Shown in pieces: positions 1 through 6,664 of a stretch of DNA of 34,295 nucleotides. Source of the stretch: SFFI01 sp964398655. Its GTDB lineage: Bacteria; Bacillota; Clostridia; Saccharofermentanales; DTU023. The stretch covers positions 1 to 34,295 of the forward strand of contig CAYNNG010000021.1 of assembly GCA_964398655.1 (NCBI GenBank), in the 5' to 3' direction. The notes under the pieces were generated by a model. The model worked only from the letters and a program-made list of their open reading frames with translations, did no database searches and was not told where the DNA came from. Positions within the stretch are counted from its first letter, which is position 1, and every line of letters begins with the position of its first letter. The translations under genes and the position numbers were made by a program.

Positions 1-1
1 G

Positions 2-220
2 TACGCTGAATCTTTATTGGGACGCTTAGATAGTTTGCGGAAAATTTTTATAGACATCTCTAAAATCCTTCCTACTGATCTATCAAAATTTATTATAACA
101 AAGGCATCTACTCAGCTGAACGCTGTCATCTCCAAAACTAAAAAAATGGAGAGTAGGGAACAAGATGATGCCAACTGCGCAAAATATTTTAGTGGCTTGA
201 GCAAAGACCTTGCGCTATAA
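2..220 (+). CDS. 3' end of an unknown gene (partial at window edge)
   Basis: The reading frame is open from base 2 to a TAA at 218-220, so this may be the C-terminal 72 codons of a gene that starts outside the window. A TTG at 17 is the only early start candidate and has no good ribosome binding site. The peptide is Lys- and Ser-rich with one Cys (context DANCAKYF), has no membrane segment, and matches no family I recognise. The DNA is visibly more AT-rich than the rest of the window. It could also be a non-coding open frame; existence as a gene is uncertain. Confidence 0.35.
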   Translation, partial: YAESLLGRLDSLRKIFIDISKILPTDLSKFIITKASTQLNAVISKTKKMESREQDDANCAKYFSGLSKDLAL

Positions 221-298
221 TATTCAAGGCATAAGCACTAGCACCTTAAGCTGACTTATTGCTGATTGTTGAATGGGGAATAGATAGGGCGAGCTTCT

Positions 299-1165
299 AT
301 GGCTGATGATCACAAGCAAAATATTCAAACTCCAAGGCCACAAGAAAAATCTGGAGGTCCGCGAAAGAGCGAGTCAGATCAAGGCAACTTATTAAATTTT
401 GCGCAGCCTGCAAAGCGTCCAGATGCTGAGAAAAAATCTTCCTGGGAGCTAAACCTGTCTAGTGACGCCAAGCCCGGGGCTCAGCCTCGCAAGCAGCCTG
501 TTAAGAAGCAACCAGCCCAAGGTCCACAAGCAAAAGGCCAGATGAAGGCCCATAAGCAACCAGTTAAGCAGGCACCCCAGGCCCAAGCCGGCTTTCCTCA
601 ATGGCTACCCAAGGAAAGTGCGAAGCCAGCACTCAAAGCTTCAAAACCGCGTCTAAACGAACAGCAGCCCTTGAAAGCTTCTAGGCCTGGTCAGCCGCTA
701 AAATCAAACCGCCCAGCACAAGCCCTAGGATCGTCAGGAAATTCTTCAGACGACGCCCAGGTCATGGCCAAGCCAGCAAAAAGACCTCACGCAGAGCCTA
801 AAGGTCTAAATGCAGGTGAGCGTTATGCCACACGGCGGATGCCAGGACAGCCTAAAAATGACTTATCGAAGGCTCTAACTAAGCTCCAGCGAGAACGCAA
901 AAGCGGGAAAAAGAAAACTCGGCTGGAAGGCTGGCAGCAGGAGCAGCTGAAAGGGGCAAAGGTTTATAAGTTAACTGCCTATACGACAACGGATAACATC
1001 AACAAACGTTTCCGCAGCATTCAAAGGCAAAGCATACTCCGCAAGGTTCTCGTAACCTTAATCATCATCTTGCTCTTAGCAAGTGTCATCGGTAAATACA
1101 TTGACTTATCTGACACCAGTGAATTCAAAACGATCGTAGGAGAGCAGCTTGAAGAGGACAATTAG
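299..1165 (+). CDS. Disordered Lys/Pro/Gln-rich single-pass membrane protein, unknown function
   Basis: The product has 288 residues. Residues 1-210 are of low complexity (Lys, Pro, Gln, Ala, Ser) and almost certainly disordered. Short internal repeats are visible: PAKRPxAE at about 37-44 and 159-165, KQPVK at about 65-69 and 86-90, and a triple LKAS/LKAS/LKSN-Arg/Lys-Pro run at about 112-139. Residues 249-265 form one hydrophobic helix (core LVTLIIILLL), preceded by a basic stretch (KRFRSIQRQ). By the positive-inside rule the long N-terminal part is cytoplasmic and about 22 acidic residues lie outside. The ATG has only a weak upstream GGCGAG. The layout resembles small bitopic division or envelope proteins, but no family motif supports a function. 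Its TAG stop is the first codon of a 55-bp repeat flanking an assembly gap. Confidence 0.75.
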   Translation: MADDHKQNIQTPRPQEKSGGPRKSESDQGNLLNFAQPAKRPDAEKKSSWELNLSSDAKPGAQPRKQPVKKQPAQGPQAKGQMKAHKQPVKQAPQAQAGFPQWLPKESAKPALKASKPRLNEQQPLKASRPGQPLKSNRPAQALGSSGNSSDDAQVMAKPAKRPHAEPKGLNAGERYATRRMPGQPKNDLSKALTKLQRERKSGKKKTRLEGWQQEQLKGAKVYKLTAYTTTDNINKRFRSIQRQSILRKVLVTLIIILLLASVIGKYIDLSDTSEFKTIVGEQLEEDN

Positions 1166-1217
1166 AGTTTTTGCCCTCAAAACCAAAACTTATAAACCCA
1201 AAAAAAATTTGAACTTT
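1163..1217. repeat. 55-bp direct repeat, left copy at gap edge
   Basis: This 55-bp sequence starts at the TAG stop of the 288-residue gene and runs to the first N. It is base-for-base identical to 1318-1372, including an A8 run. Exact identity that ends at the gap on one side and starts at the gap on the other looks like two contigs sharing one de Bruijn k-mer node, or a tandem repeat collapsed by the assembler. Confidence 0.9.
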
Positions 1218-1317
1218 NNNNNNNNNNNNNNNNNNNNNNNNNNNNNNNNNNNNNNNNNNNNNNNNNNNNNNNNNNNNNNNNNNNNNNNNNNNNNNNNNNN
1301 NNNNNNNNNNNNNNNNN
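1218..1317. other. Assembly gap (100 N)
   Basis: Exactly 100 consecutive Ns, the conventional placeholder for a scaffold join of unknown size. The true distance between the flanks may be zero, negative (overlap) or much longer. Confidence 0.98.
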
Positions 1318-1372
1318 TAGAGTTTTTGCCCTCAAAACCAAAACTTATAAACCCAAAAAAAATTTGAACTTT
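1318..1372. repeat. 55-bp direct repeat, right copy at gap edge
   Basis: Identical over all 55 bases to 1163-1217. It begins directly after the last N with TAG and then continues into unique sequence (ATTGAAGG). If the gap is an artefact, the two copies are one sequence and the terminator hairpin at 1376 would lie about 55 bp after the stop codon of the membrane-protein gene. Confidence 0.9.
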
Positions 1373-1375
1373 ATT

Positions 1376-1406
1376 GAAGGCTGGAAATCTCCAGCTTCTT
1401 AATTTT
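1376..1406 (+). terminator. Candidate intrinsic terminator
   Basis: GAAGGCTGG and CCAGCTTC can form a stem of GCTGG/CCAGC extended by GAA/TTC around one bulged G, with a 6-nt loop (AAATCT). A T-rich tail (TTAATTTT) follows on the plus strand. It would end transcription of the 299-1165 gene. The tail is interrupted by two As, so strength is uncertain. Confidence 0.5.
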
Positions 1407-1413
1407 CTCCTCT

Positions 1414-1447
1414 CCAACTTCGCAAAATTGTTATTTTGCGCAGTTGG
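1414..1447. repeat. AT-rich hairpin element
   Basis: The arms CCAACT and AGTTGG (6 bp) and GCAAAAT and ATTTTGC (7 bp) are separated by a 2-by-2 internal mismatch (TC/GC) and close on a TGTT loop. The right arm, read on the minus strand as CCAACTGCGCAAAATA, also occurs at 171-186. There is no clear T tract on either side, so this may be a repeat or RNA structure rather than a terminator. Confidence 0.6.
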
Positions 1448-1504
1448 TAATTTGTCAGCTTAAAGTTCTACTTAAAAAAGTTCACTCAAACTTGGGGTAA
1501 ACAA

Positions 1505-1546
1505 GGCAAGAATATCTTTAGCGCAGTTCTACTAAAATTTCTTGCC
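1505..1546 (-). terminator. Weak inverted repeat downstream of marR
   Basis: GGCAAGAA (1505-1512) and TTCTTGCC (1539-1546) are a perfect 8-bp inverted repeat with a 26-nt spacer. On the minus strand it lies about 50 bp after the marR stop and is followed by TTGTTT. The long loop makes terminator function doubtful. Confidence 0.25.
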
Positions 1547-1598
1547 GCCCTCTTCCCCGGAAACTAATCCAAGCAAGCTTAGCTGATGAGAATTAAGT

Positions 1599-2087
1599 TC
1601 AGCAACTCGATTTAACTTTTCTTCGCAGCTTGCGATTTAGTTTTTCGGCTTCCGTTTCGCTGGCAAGATAAATATTGAGGTCTGACAGAGTTTCTGCCAA
1701 ATTGCTCAGCTTATCCGTTTGGTAATTAATAATGAATTCCCCAAAACGCTGTAACAAGGCATCATCAAATTTTTGCAGCAAGTCCCTGCCTTGCGCGCTC
1801 AAGCGGACTTGCTTGCTGCGCTTATCAAATGGCGGCACCACGGTAAAGACGAGGCCTTTCTCTCCCAAATTCTTTACTATCCGCGAAGCATTACTATGGT
1901 TGTAATTCGCCTCCTTGGCCAAGTCTCGGATATAGCAGGTTTTATGCTTGGGTATGAGCGTGAGAATTTTTAGCTCACTGCGGCTTATTTCATGGTAGAC
2001 AAGAAATTTGTCGAGAAATAGATTTTTGTACGCTGCTAAGCGATTCAGGCTAAGCTGAATATCTCGGATAAACAAACTTGGAATCAC
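1599..2087 (-). CDS. MarR-family transcriptional regulator
   Basis: The fold is a winged helix: the recognition-helix region reads IRDLAKEANYNHSNASRIVK and the wing DKRSKQVRLSAQG carries the family's typical D-x-R pattern. It ends in a basic tail. I chose the GTG at 2087: the longer frame from an ATG at 2105 would begin MRRRR only because it translates the Shine-Dalgarno sequence AAGGAGG, which sits 6 nt before the GTG. The result is 162 residues. It lies 120 bp downstream of asd on the same strand. MarR proteins usually repress their own or neighbouring genes in response to phenolic or oxidising ligands; the target here is unknown, and no nearby efflux or stress gene points to one. Confidence 0.85.
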   Translation of the reverse strand: MIPSLFIRDIQLSLNRLAAYKNLFLDKFLVYHEISRSELKILTLIPKHKTCYIRDLAKEANYNHSNASRIVKNLGEKGLVFTVVPPFDKRSKQVRLSAQGRDLLQKFDDALLQRFGEFIINYQTDKLSNLAETLSDLNIYLASETEAEKLNRKLRRKVKSSC

Positions 2088-2206
2088 AGATCTCCTCCTT
2101 CTCATACCTGGCTAAAATAAGCCGTTTTTTGCTTAATAATTCCGCTGTTTCTTAACGCCTCGCTTCTTTAATGCTAGTAGCTCGTATGTTCTCTGTCTTC
2201 TCTAAT

Positions 2207-3289
2207 CTAGTCTAGATATCCTTGCTTGTAGAGCAATTCTGCAGTCAGAACGGCACCGCCAGCTGCACCTCTAATCGTATTTGAAGATAAGCAGGAAAAT
2301 TTATAATCAAAGATGTTATCTTCGCGCAGTCGTCCAAGCGTGATTCCCATACCTTCGCGGCTGAGGGCATCCAGCTGAGGCTGTGGCCGATCCGGCTCTT
2401 CTCTGTAGCACAAAAAGGGTTGGGGCGCAGAAGGCAGGTCTAATTCCTGCGGCAAGGGACGGTAGTCTCTCCAGCGCCTGAGAATTTCTGCGGCCTCACT
2501 GGGCTTCTGAAACTTCACCCATACATTGGCCAAGTGTCCTTCTTGAACCGCTACCCTAGTGCAATGGCTAGAGATAAGCGGCTGGTCAGAGCTGACAATA
2601 CGGTCTCCTTCTACCCTGCCCCAAATTTTCAGAGGTTCCTGTTCCGTCTTTTCCTCTTCACCCTTAATAAAGGGAATGACATTTCCTTGCATTTCAGGCC
2701 ATTCCGCCAGCCGGCGTCCCGCGCCCGATACGGCCTGATAGGTAGAGACAAAGACCTGATCCAGACCGAGGTCTCTTAAGGGCTCCAGAGCGGGCAAGAA
2801 GCTCTGAACTGAACAGTTAGGCTTTGCTACGATAAAGCCTCTATGGGTGCCCAGACGCTTTTTCTGGCTAGCTAAAACCGCAAAGTGCTGGCTATTAATT
2901 TCAGGGATAATAATGGGCACATCCGCAGTCCACCGATTGGCAGAATTGTTGGACACTACAGGGATCTCTTGGCGGGCAATACGCTCTTCCAGGGCAATCA
3001 AAGCCGCCTTATCCATATCGACTGCGCAAAAGGCCAAGTCTACCCCTTCACTCCACTGGTCAATTTCCTCCGTGCTCCGCACGATTAAATTTTCCAGCCG
3101 CTGAGGCATAGGCAGGTCTAATTTCCAGCGTCCCTGGCAAGCTTCCTGGTAGGTCTTGCCCTGAGACCGCGGACCTGCAACTAATACTTGAAGATCAAAG
3201 AAAGGATGTCCCTCTAAGAGGGTAACAAAACGCTGGCCCACATAACCTGTAGCCCCGATCAAGGCTACACGTAACTTTTTATTGCTCAC
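2207..3289 (-). CDS. asd: Aspartate-semialdehyde dehydrogenase, archaeal/fungal type
   Basis: It reduces aspartyl phosphate to aspartate semialdehyde with NADPH, the branch point to lysine, threonine, methionine and cell-wall diaminopimelate. The N-terminus has the nucleotide-binding motif GATGYVGQRF (12-21). The acylated cysteine is Cys159 in KPNCSVQSF, and the general-base histidine is probably His251 in RVAVQEGH. At 360 residues, and with this motif spelling, it belongs to the archaeal/fungal-like subclass that is also found in many clostridia, not to the E. coli type. The start is GTG, preceded by GGAGGGG. The gene stands alone: no other lysine or threonine gene adjoins it, a MarR gene lies downstream, and a recombinase gene diverges upstream. 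Confidence 0.93.
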   Translation of the reverse strand: MSNKKLRVALIGATGYVGQRFVTLLEGHPFFDLQVLVAGPRSQGKTYQEACQGRWKLDLPMPQRLENLIVRSTEEIDQWSEGVDLAFCAVDMDKAALIALEERIARQEIPVVSNNSANRWTADVPIIIPEINSQHFAVLASQKKRLGTHRGFIVAKPNCSVQSFLPALEPLRDLGLDQVFVSTYQAVSGAGRRLAEWPEMQGNVIPFIKGEEEKTEQEPLKIWGRVEGDRIVSSDQPLISSHCTRVAVQEGHLANVWVKFQKPSEAAEILRRWRDYRPLPQELDLPSAPQPFLCYREEPDRPQPQLDALSREGMGITLGRLREDNIFDYKFSCLSSNTIRGAAGGAVLTAELLYKQGYLD

Positions 3290-3428
3290 TTCTCCCCTCC
3301 TGCTTGCTATAACTTAATTTAATAGGGGTATAGATACAGATAAATTTTAGCATAAGCAGAATAGTTATGTGCCTGCAACACAAGATCAGGGCTAATCACG
3401 TAGAATATAAAGTCAGGAGGTAGAAATC

Positions 3429-4520
3429 TTGGCTAAGCAAAACAGTCCCTCAAACCAGGCACAGCAGCCAGCAGACTCTAACCCCACTTTAGGTCCGTCA
3501 TTTTATTATTTAGATGAATTCCTGGCCTACTTCTCCGGGGTTAAAGAAAGATCTGAGCTAACACTTAAAGAGTATTATTATGATATTTCTCTTTTCTTCC
3601 GTTGGTACCAGGTCTATATGGGCAGGGCGGATGCGGAGACAGAGTTTGAGGAGATAGATATTTCTTCTATTGACCTGGAAGACCTCCGAGCAATCAAACT
3701 GTCTGACTTTTATCGTTATATGTCTTGGTTAGCCCAGGAGCGCGGCGTAGGTCCCGCCGGACGCGCCCGTAAGGTCTCTTCCCTGCGAGCATTTTTCAAT
3801 TTTTTAACCACGAAAATTCATGTCTTGGATTACAATCCCACCGCGGAGCTGGAATCTCCCAAACAGATGAAAGCCCTGCCACAATTTCTAGACATTGAAG
3901 AAAGCCGCGCCCTCCTCGCAGCAGCGGCTTCTTCGGAAGATAACTTTGCGGAAAGGGATTATTGCATACTTGCCATCCTTATCACCTGCGGCCTCAGACT
4001 GTCCGAACTTTGCAGCCTAGATGTGGCAGATGTAGAGGGCGAGCAGCTTCGGGTAATCGGTAAAGGCTCTAAGGAGCGCGCAGTTTATTTAAATCATCTG
4101 GCTCGGGAGGCTATCGACCAATATCTGCCCGTGCGTTTGCCCGGCAAAGCAGGCCACGAGCAGGCCCTGTTCATATCTCGCAACCGTCAGCGCATGTCCC
4201 AAAGAGCTGTTGAAAATGTCGTCAAGAAATATTTGCAAATGGCTGGCCTAGATTCCCGTCGCTACTCTACCCATAAGCTCCGCCACACAGCCGCTACCCT
4301 CATGTACCAATACGGAGGCGCAGATATCCGCAGTCTACAGCAGATTTTGGGCCACGCCTCCGTAGCCACCACCGAAATCTATACACATATTTCAGACCGC
4401 ATGCTGCAGGATACGGTAGACCAGCATCCACTGAACACTTATTCTAAAGAAGATTTTGCGGAGTTAGGCGCGGAAATTTTCGACCGCAAGGCACTGGATC
4501 ATCCTGAGAAAAACACTTAA
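3429..4520 (+). CDS. Tyrosine site-specific recombinase, XerC/XerD type
   Basis: The protein has a SAM-like N-terminal DNA-binding domain (about 27-135) followed by a complete tyrosine-recombinase catalytic domain: Arg190 in CGLRLSE, Lys212 in GKGSKER, His282/Arg285 in THKLRHT, His309 in LGHAS and the nucleophile Tyr318 in EIYTH. The start is TTG, supported by AGGAGG 8 nt upstream. Residues 1-25 are a Ser/Gln-rich extension. The family resolves chromosome dimers at dif, or moves phage and cassettes. Isolation among core genes, with no excisionase, att site or transposon gene nearby, favours a housekeeping XerC/XerD role, but I cannot tell XerC from XerD or from a lone integrase. A dif site was not identified. 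Confidence 0.88.
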   Translation: MAKQNSPSNQAQQPADSNPTLGPSFYYLDEFLAYFSGVKERSELTLKEYYYDISLFFRWYQVYMGRADAETEFEEIDISSIDLEDLRAIKLSDFYRYMSWLAQERGVGPAGRARKVSSLRAFFNFLTTKIHVLDYNPTAELESPKQMKALPQFLDIEESRALLAAAASSEDNFAERDYCILAILITCGLRLSELCSLDVADVEGEQLRVIGKGSKERAVYLNHLAREAIDQYLPVRLPGKAGHEQALFISRNRQRMSQRAVENVVKKYLQMAGLDSRRYSTHKLRHTAATLMYQYGGADIRSLQQILGHASVATTEIYTHISDRMLQDTVDQHPLNTYSKEDFAELGAEIFDRKALDHPEKNT

Positions 4521-4573
4521 CCTTGAGAATTACCCCTGGTATTTACTTCGGGGCAAGCTCTGAGTTCACTAAC

Positions 4574-4614
4574 AAGAAAAAAACAACTGGCTCCTGCTTT
4601 CGGGCAGGAGCCAG
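4574..4614 (-). terminator. Strong intrinsic terminator of the nifS-nifU-aminopeptidase group
   Basis: CTGGCTCCTGC (4587-4597) and GCAGGAGCCAG (4604-4614) form a perfect 11-bp stem with a 6-nt loop. On the minus strand it is followed by TTGTTTTTTTCTTG, an excellent U tract. It lies 36 bp after the stop of the M18 peptidase gene. On the plus strand, after the recombinase gene, the tail is only TCTTAAATT, so action there would be weak. Confidence 0.88.
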
Positions 4615-4650
4615 TCTTAAATTATGCTATTTGCTGTTAGCTGTTAGAGC

Positions 4651-6093
4651 TTATTCCGCGTGTTCAAAGAAAGCCTTATAGGCACGGTAGGTGTTAAAGA
4701 CATCTAACTTAGCGGTAACTTCAAAGCAGGAGTGCATGGCCAGAACAGGAACGCCGCAGTCAATAACGTTCATGCCCTTGTTGGCAAAGAACTTGGCGAT
4801 AGTTCCGCCGCCGCCTTCATCAACCTTACCCAGTTCGCCAGCCTGCCAGGGAATATTGTACTTTTCAAAGAGTCTAGTAACTTCATTGAAGTATTCGGCG
4901 TTCGCGTCTGTGGTGCCGCCCTTACCGCCGCCGCCAGTATATTTATTGATACCAATACCGTAGTTGCAGTAAGAACTGTTCAAAGGCTCATATACCTCTG
5001 AATAGTCGGGGTCATAAGCCGCGGTAACGTCGGAAGATAGGAGTTTGGAGTTTTCCAGCATTTGCTGAACTTCCATGATATTGGGCTCTCTGCCTAACAT
5101 CTTAGCGCACAGCTCATTTAAGGCAAAGAAATACAGGTCAGACTGGGCACCCGTGTTGCCGTCTGAGCCCACTTCTTCCTTATCAAAGAAGAAAATGCCC
5201 TGAGTCTTGGTTTGCGGCATAGCGTCCAGCAGGGCTTCCAGAGAAGTCCAGGCACAGACGCGGTCATCTTGGCCGTAGGCACCGATGAAAGAACGATCGA
5301 GCCCTACGTCTCTAGCCTTATGGGCAGGAACAATTTCGAGCTCTCCGGTTACCAGATCGCGCTCGGTAATACCGTATTTATCGTGCAGGATAGAGAGAAT
5401 ATTCAGCTTGAAGCGGTCGCTTAACTCTTCTTCCGGATAGGGCTTGGAACCTACCAAGATATTGAGCTTCTCACCCTCAATAACTTCCTTGGCGGGCTTA
5501 GACATTTGTTTGCGGCCTAAGTGAGGCAGGAGGTCAGGGATAGTAAGGACAGGATCATCTTCAGCTTCACCAATGCATATTTCCACCTTGCTGCCGTCTT
5601 GCTTAATAACTACCCCATGGATAGCCAGCTGCGTGGAAACCCATTGATACTTCTTAATACCACCGTAGTAGTGAGTTTTCAGAAGGGCAAATTCATTTTG
5701 CTCATATAAGGGGTAGGGCTTGAGGTCTAAGCGGGGGGAGTCTGTGTGAGAGCCTACCAGCAGCAAGCCTTCCGTGGGGGCTTTAGAGCCCACGATAGCG
5801 GCGAGCAGGCCCTTATTATGCACAGACCTATAAACCTTATCTCCGAGCTCCAATTTCTCTACATCTTCAAGGTTCTTAAAACCTGCAGCCTCAAGACGGG
5901 CTACAGCCATGTCGTGGAATTCACGTTCGGTTTTACCTTGGTTCAAAGCCTGCTTGTAGTCCTCATTGAACTTATGGGAAGCAGCCTCTAATTCCGGATC
6001 AATGACATCCCATTGGTTTTTGAATTTAAAGCTCAGTTGTTCTTGCAGCTTCTCACCTGCAGTTTTTTCCTTGGCAGCAATTTCTTCGGCCAT
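4651..6093 (-). CDS. apeA: M18-family zinc aminopeptidase
   Basis: A 480-residue cytoplasmic metallo-aminopeptidase of family M18 (yeast aminopeptidase I / aspartyl aminopeptidase relatives), which removes N-terminal residues from peptides. Metal ligands and catalytic residues are visible: His116 and Asp118 in GSHTDSPRLD, Asp276/277 in GQDDRVCAW, Glu306/307 in DKEEVGSDG, and His454 in AMHSCFEVT. The Gly-rich TGGGGKGGT loop near 386-394 is also characteristic. Residues 1-25 are a charged extension. The gene is 28 bp downstream of nifU on the same strand and is the last gene before the terminator at 4574-4614, so it is likely co-transcribed with nifS-nifU, without an obvious functional link. 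The symbol is by family analogy. Confidence 0.9.
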   Translation of the reverse strand: MAEEIAAKEKTAGEKLQEQLSFKFKNQWDVIDPELEAASHKFNEDYKQALNQGKTEREFHDMAVARLEAAGFKNLEDVEKLELGDKVYRSVHNKGLLAAIVGSKAPTEGLLLVGSHTDSPRLDLKPYPLYEQNEFALLKTHYYGGIKKYQWVSTQLAIHGVVIKQDGSKVEICIGEAEDDPVLTIPDLLPHLGRKQMSKPAKEVIEGEKLNILVGSKPYPEEELSDRFKLNILSILHDKYGITERDLVTGELEIVPAHKARDVGLDRSFIGAYGQDDRVCAWTSLEALLDAMPQTKTQGIFFFDKEEVGSDGNTGAQSDLYFFALNELCAKMLGREPNIMEVQQMLENSKLLSSDVTAAYDPDYSEVYEPLNSSYCNYGIGINKYTGGGGKGGTTDANAEYFNEVTRLFEKYNIPWQAGELGKVDEGGGGTIAKFFANKGMNVIDCGVPVLAMHSCFEVTAKLDVFNTYRAYKAFFEHAE

Positions 6094-6121
6094 GAATACT
6101 TCTCCTTTTGTGCTGAATTAT

Positions 6122-6607
6122 TTACTTCTTGGCATCCTCATTCTCGTCTACATATTCATAGATCGAAGGACCTGCGTGTTCATGTTCGTCCTCTTCGTTG
6201 AGAATATTGAAGTATTTTTCACGCTCAGGTGTCATCTTACCATTTTCTTCCAAATACTTCTTTAGTGCAGCTTTAACTGCCTGCTCAGCCAAAACTGAAC
6301 AGTGCATTTTTACCGGAGGCAGGCCATCCAAAGAATCTGCTACAGATTTATTCGTGATCTCCAAAACCTCATCAATAGGTTTACCGATGATCATCTCTGT
6401 AGCCATGGAGGAGGTAGCGATAGCTGTTCCGCAGCCGAAGGTCTTGAATTTCGCATCTGTCACGATATCATTTTCAATCTTAAGATCAATTTTCATAATA
6501 TCTCCGCAGACGGGGTTACCAACTTCGCCGGAAGTAGTAGCATCTGGAATTTCGCCCATGTTACGGGGATGCATGAAATGATCCATGACTTTTTCTGTGT
6601 ATTGCAT
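6122..6607 (-). CDS. nifU: Iron-sulfur cluster scaffold, IscU/NifU N-terminal type
   Basis: This is the scaffold on which [2Fe-2S] or [4Fe-4S] clusters are assembled from iron and sulfur supplied by the adjacent desulfurase. The three ligand cysteines are Cys34 (GNPVCGD), Cys59 (FGCGTA) and Cys102 (MHCSVLA), and Asp36 follows the first. An LPPVK motif, the site bound by the HscA-type chaperone in ISC systems, precedes the third cysteine. The U-domain ends near residue 125. An acidic tail to residue 161 (EEDEHEHAGPSIYEY) is additional. AAAGGA precedes the ATG. It is 57 bp downstream of nifS. No iscR, hscA or ferredoxin gene is next to it, as is usual for the two-gene clostridial version. Confidence 0.93.
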   Translation of the reverse strand: MQYTEKVMDHFMHPRNMGEIPDATTSGEVGNPVCGDIMKIDLKIENDIVTDAKFKTFGCGTAIATSSMATEMIIGKPIDEVLEITNKSVADSLDGLPPVKMHCSVLAEQAVKAALKKYLEENGKMTPEREKYFNILNEEDEHEHAGPSIYEYVDENEDAKK

Positions 6608-6664
6608 ATATTAATATCCTTTCTTTACTAAAGCTGATCCAGCTCCAGTCCACCCTGGACTGAC

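Larger units (their letters stand above)
1166..1598. other. Intergenic region with assembly gap, direct repeat and hairpins
   Basis: No gene is supported in this stretch. It holds most of one 55-bp repeat copy, a 100-N gap, the second repeat copy, a terminator-like hairpin (1376-1406), a longer AT-rich hairpin (1414-1447) and an 8-bp inverted repeat (1505-1546). The open frames that run through the Ns are artefacts. The real length of the gap is unknown, so a missing gene cannot be excluded. Confidence 0.8.

Noticed and set aside
1149..1417. Open frames of 72-75 codons on both strands through the gap
   Set aside because: They exist only because Ns have no stop codons; the flanks are repeat sequence, not coding.
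3429..4520. Tyrosine recombinase as the integrase of a mobile element
   Set aside because: No att duplication, tRNA target, excisionase, phage or conjugation gene is near; the flanks are core metabolic genes. A housekeeping Xer role is more likely.
4770..4955. Short open frames antisense to or overlapping core genes (for example within the aminopeptidase and smc genes)
   Set aside because: They mirror strong coding genes in other frames, lack binding sites, and have no recognisable domains.
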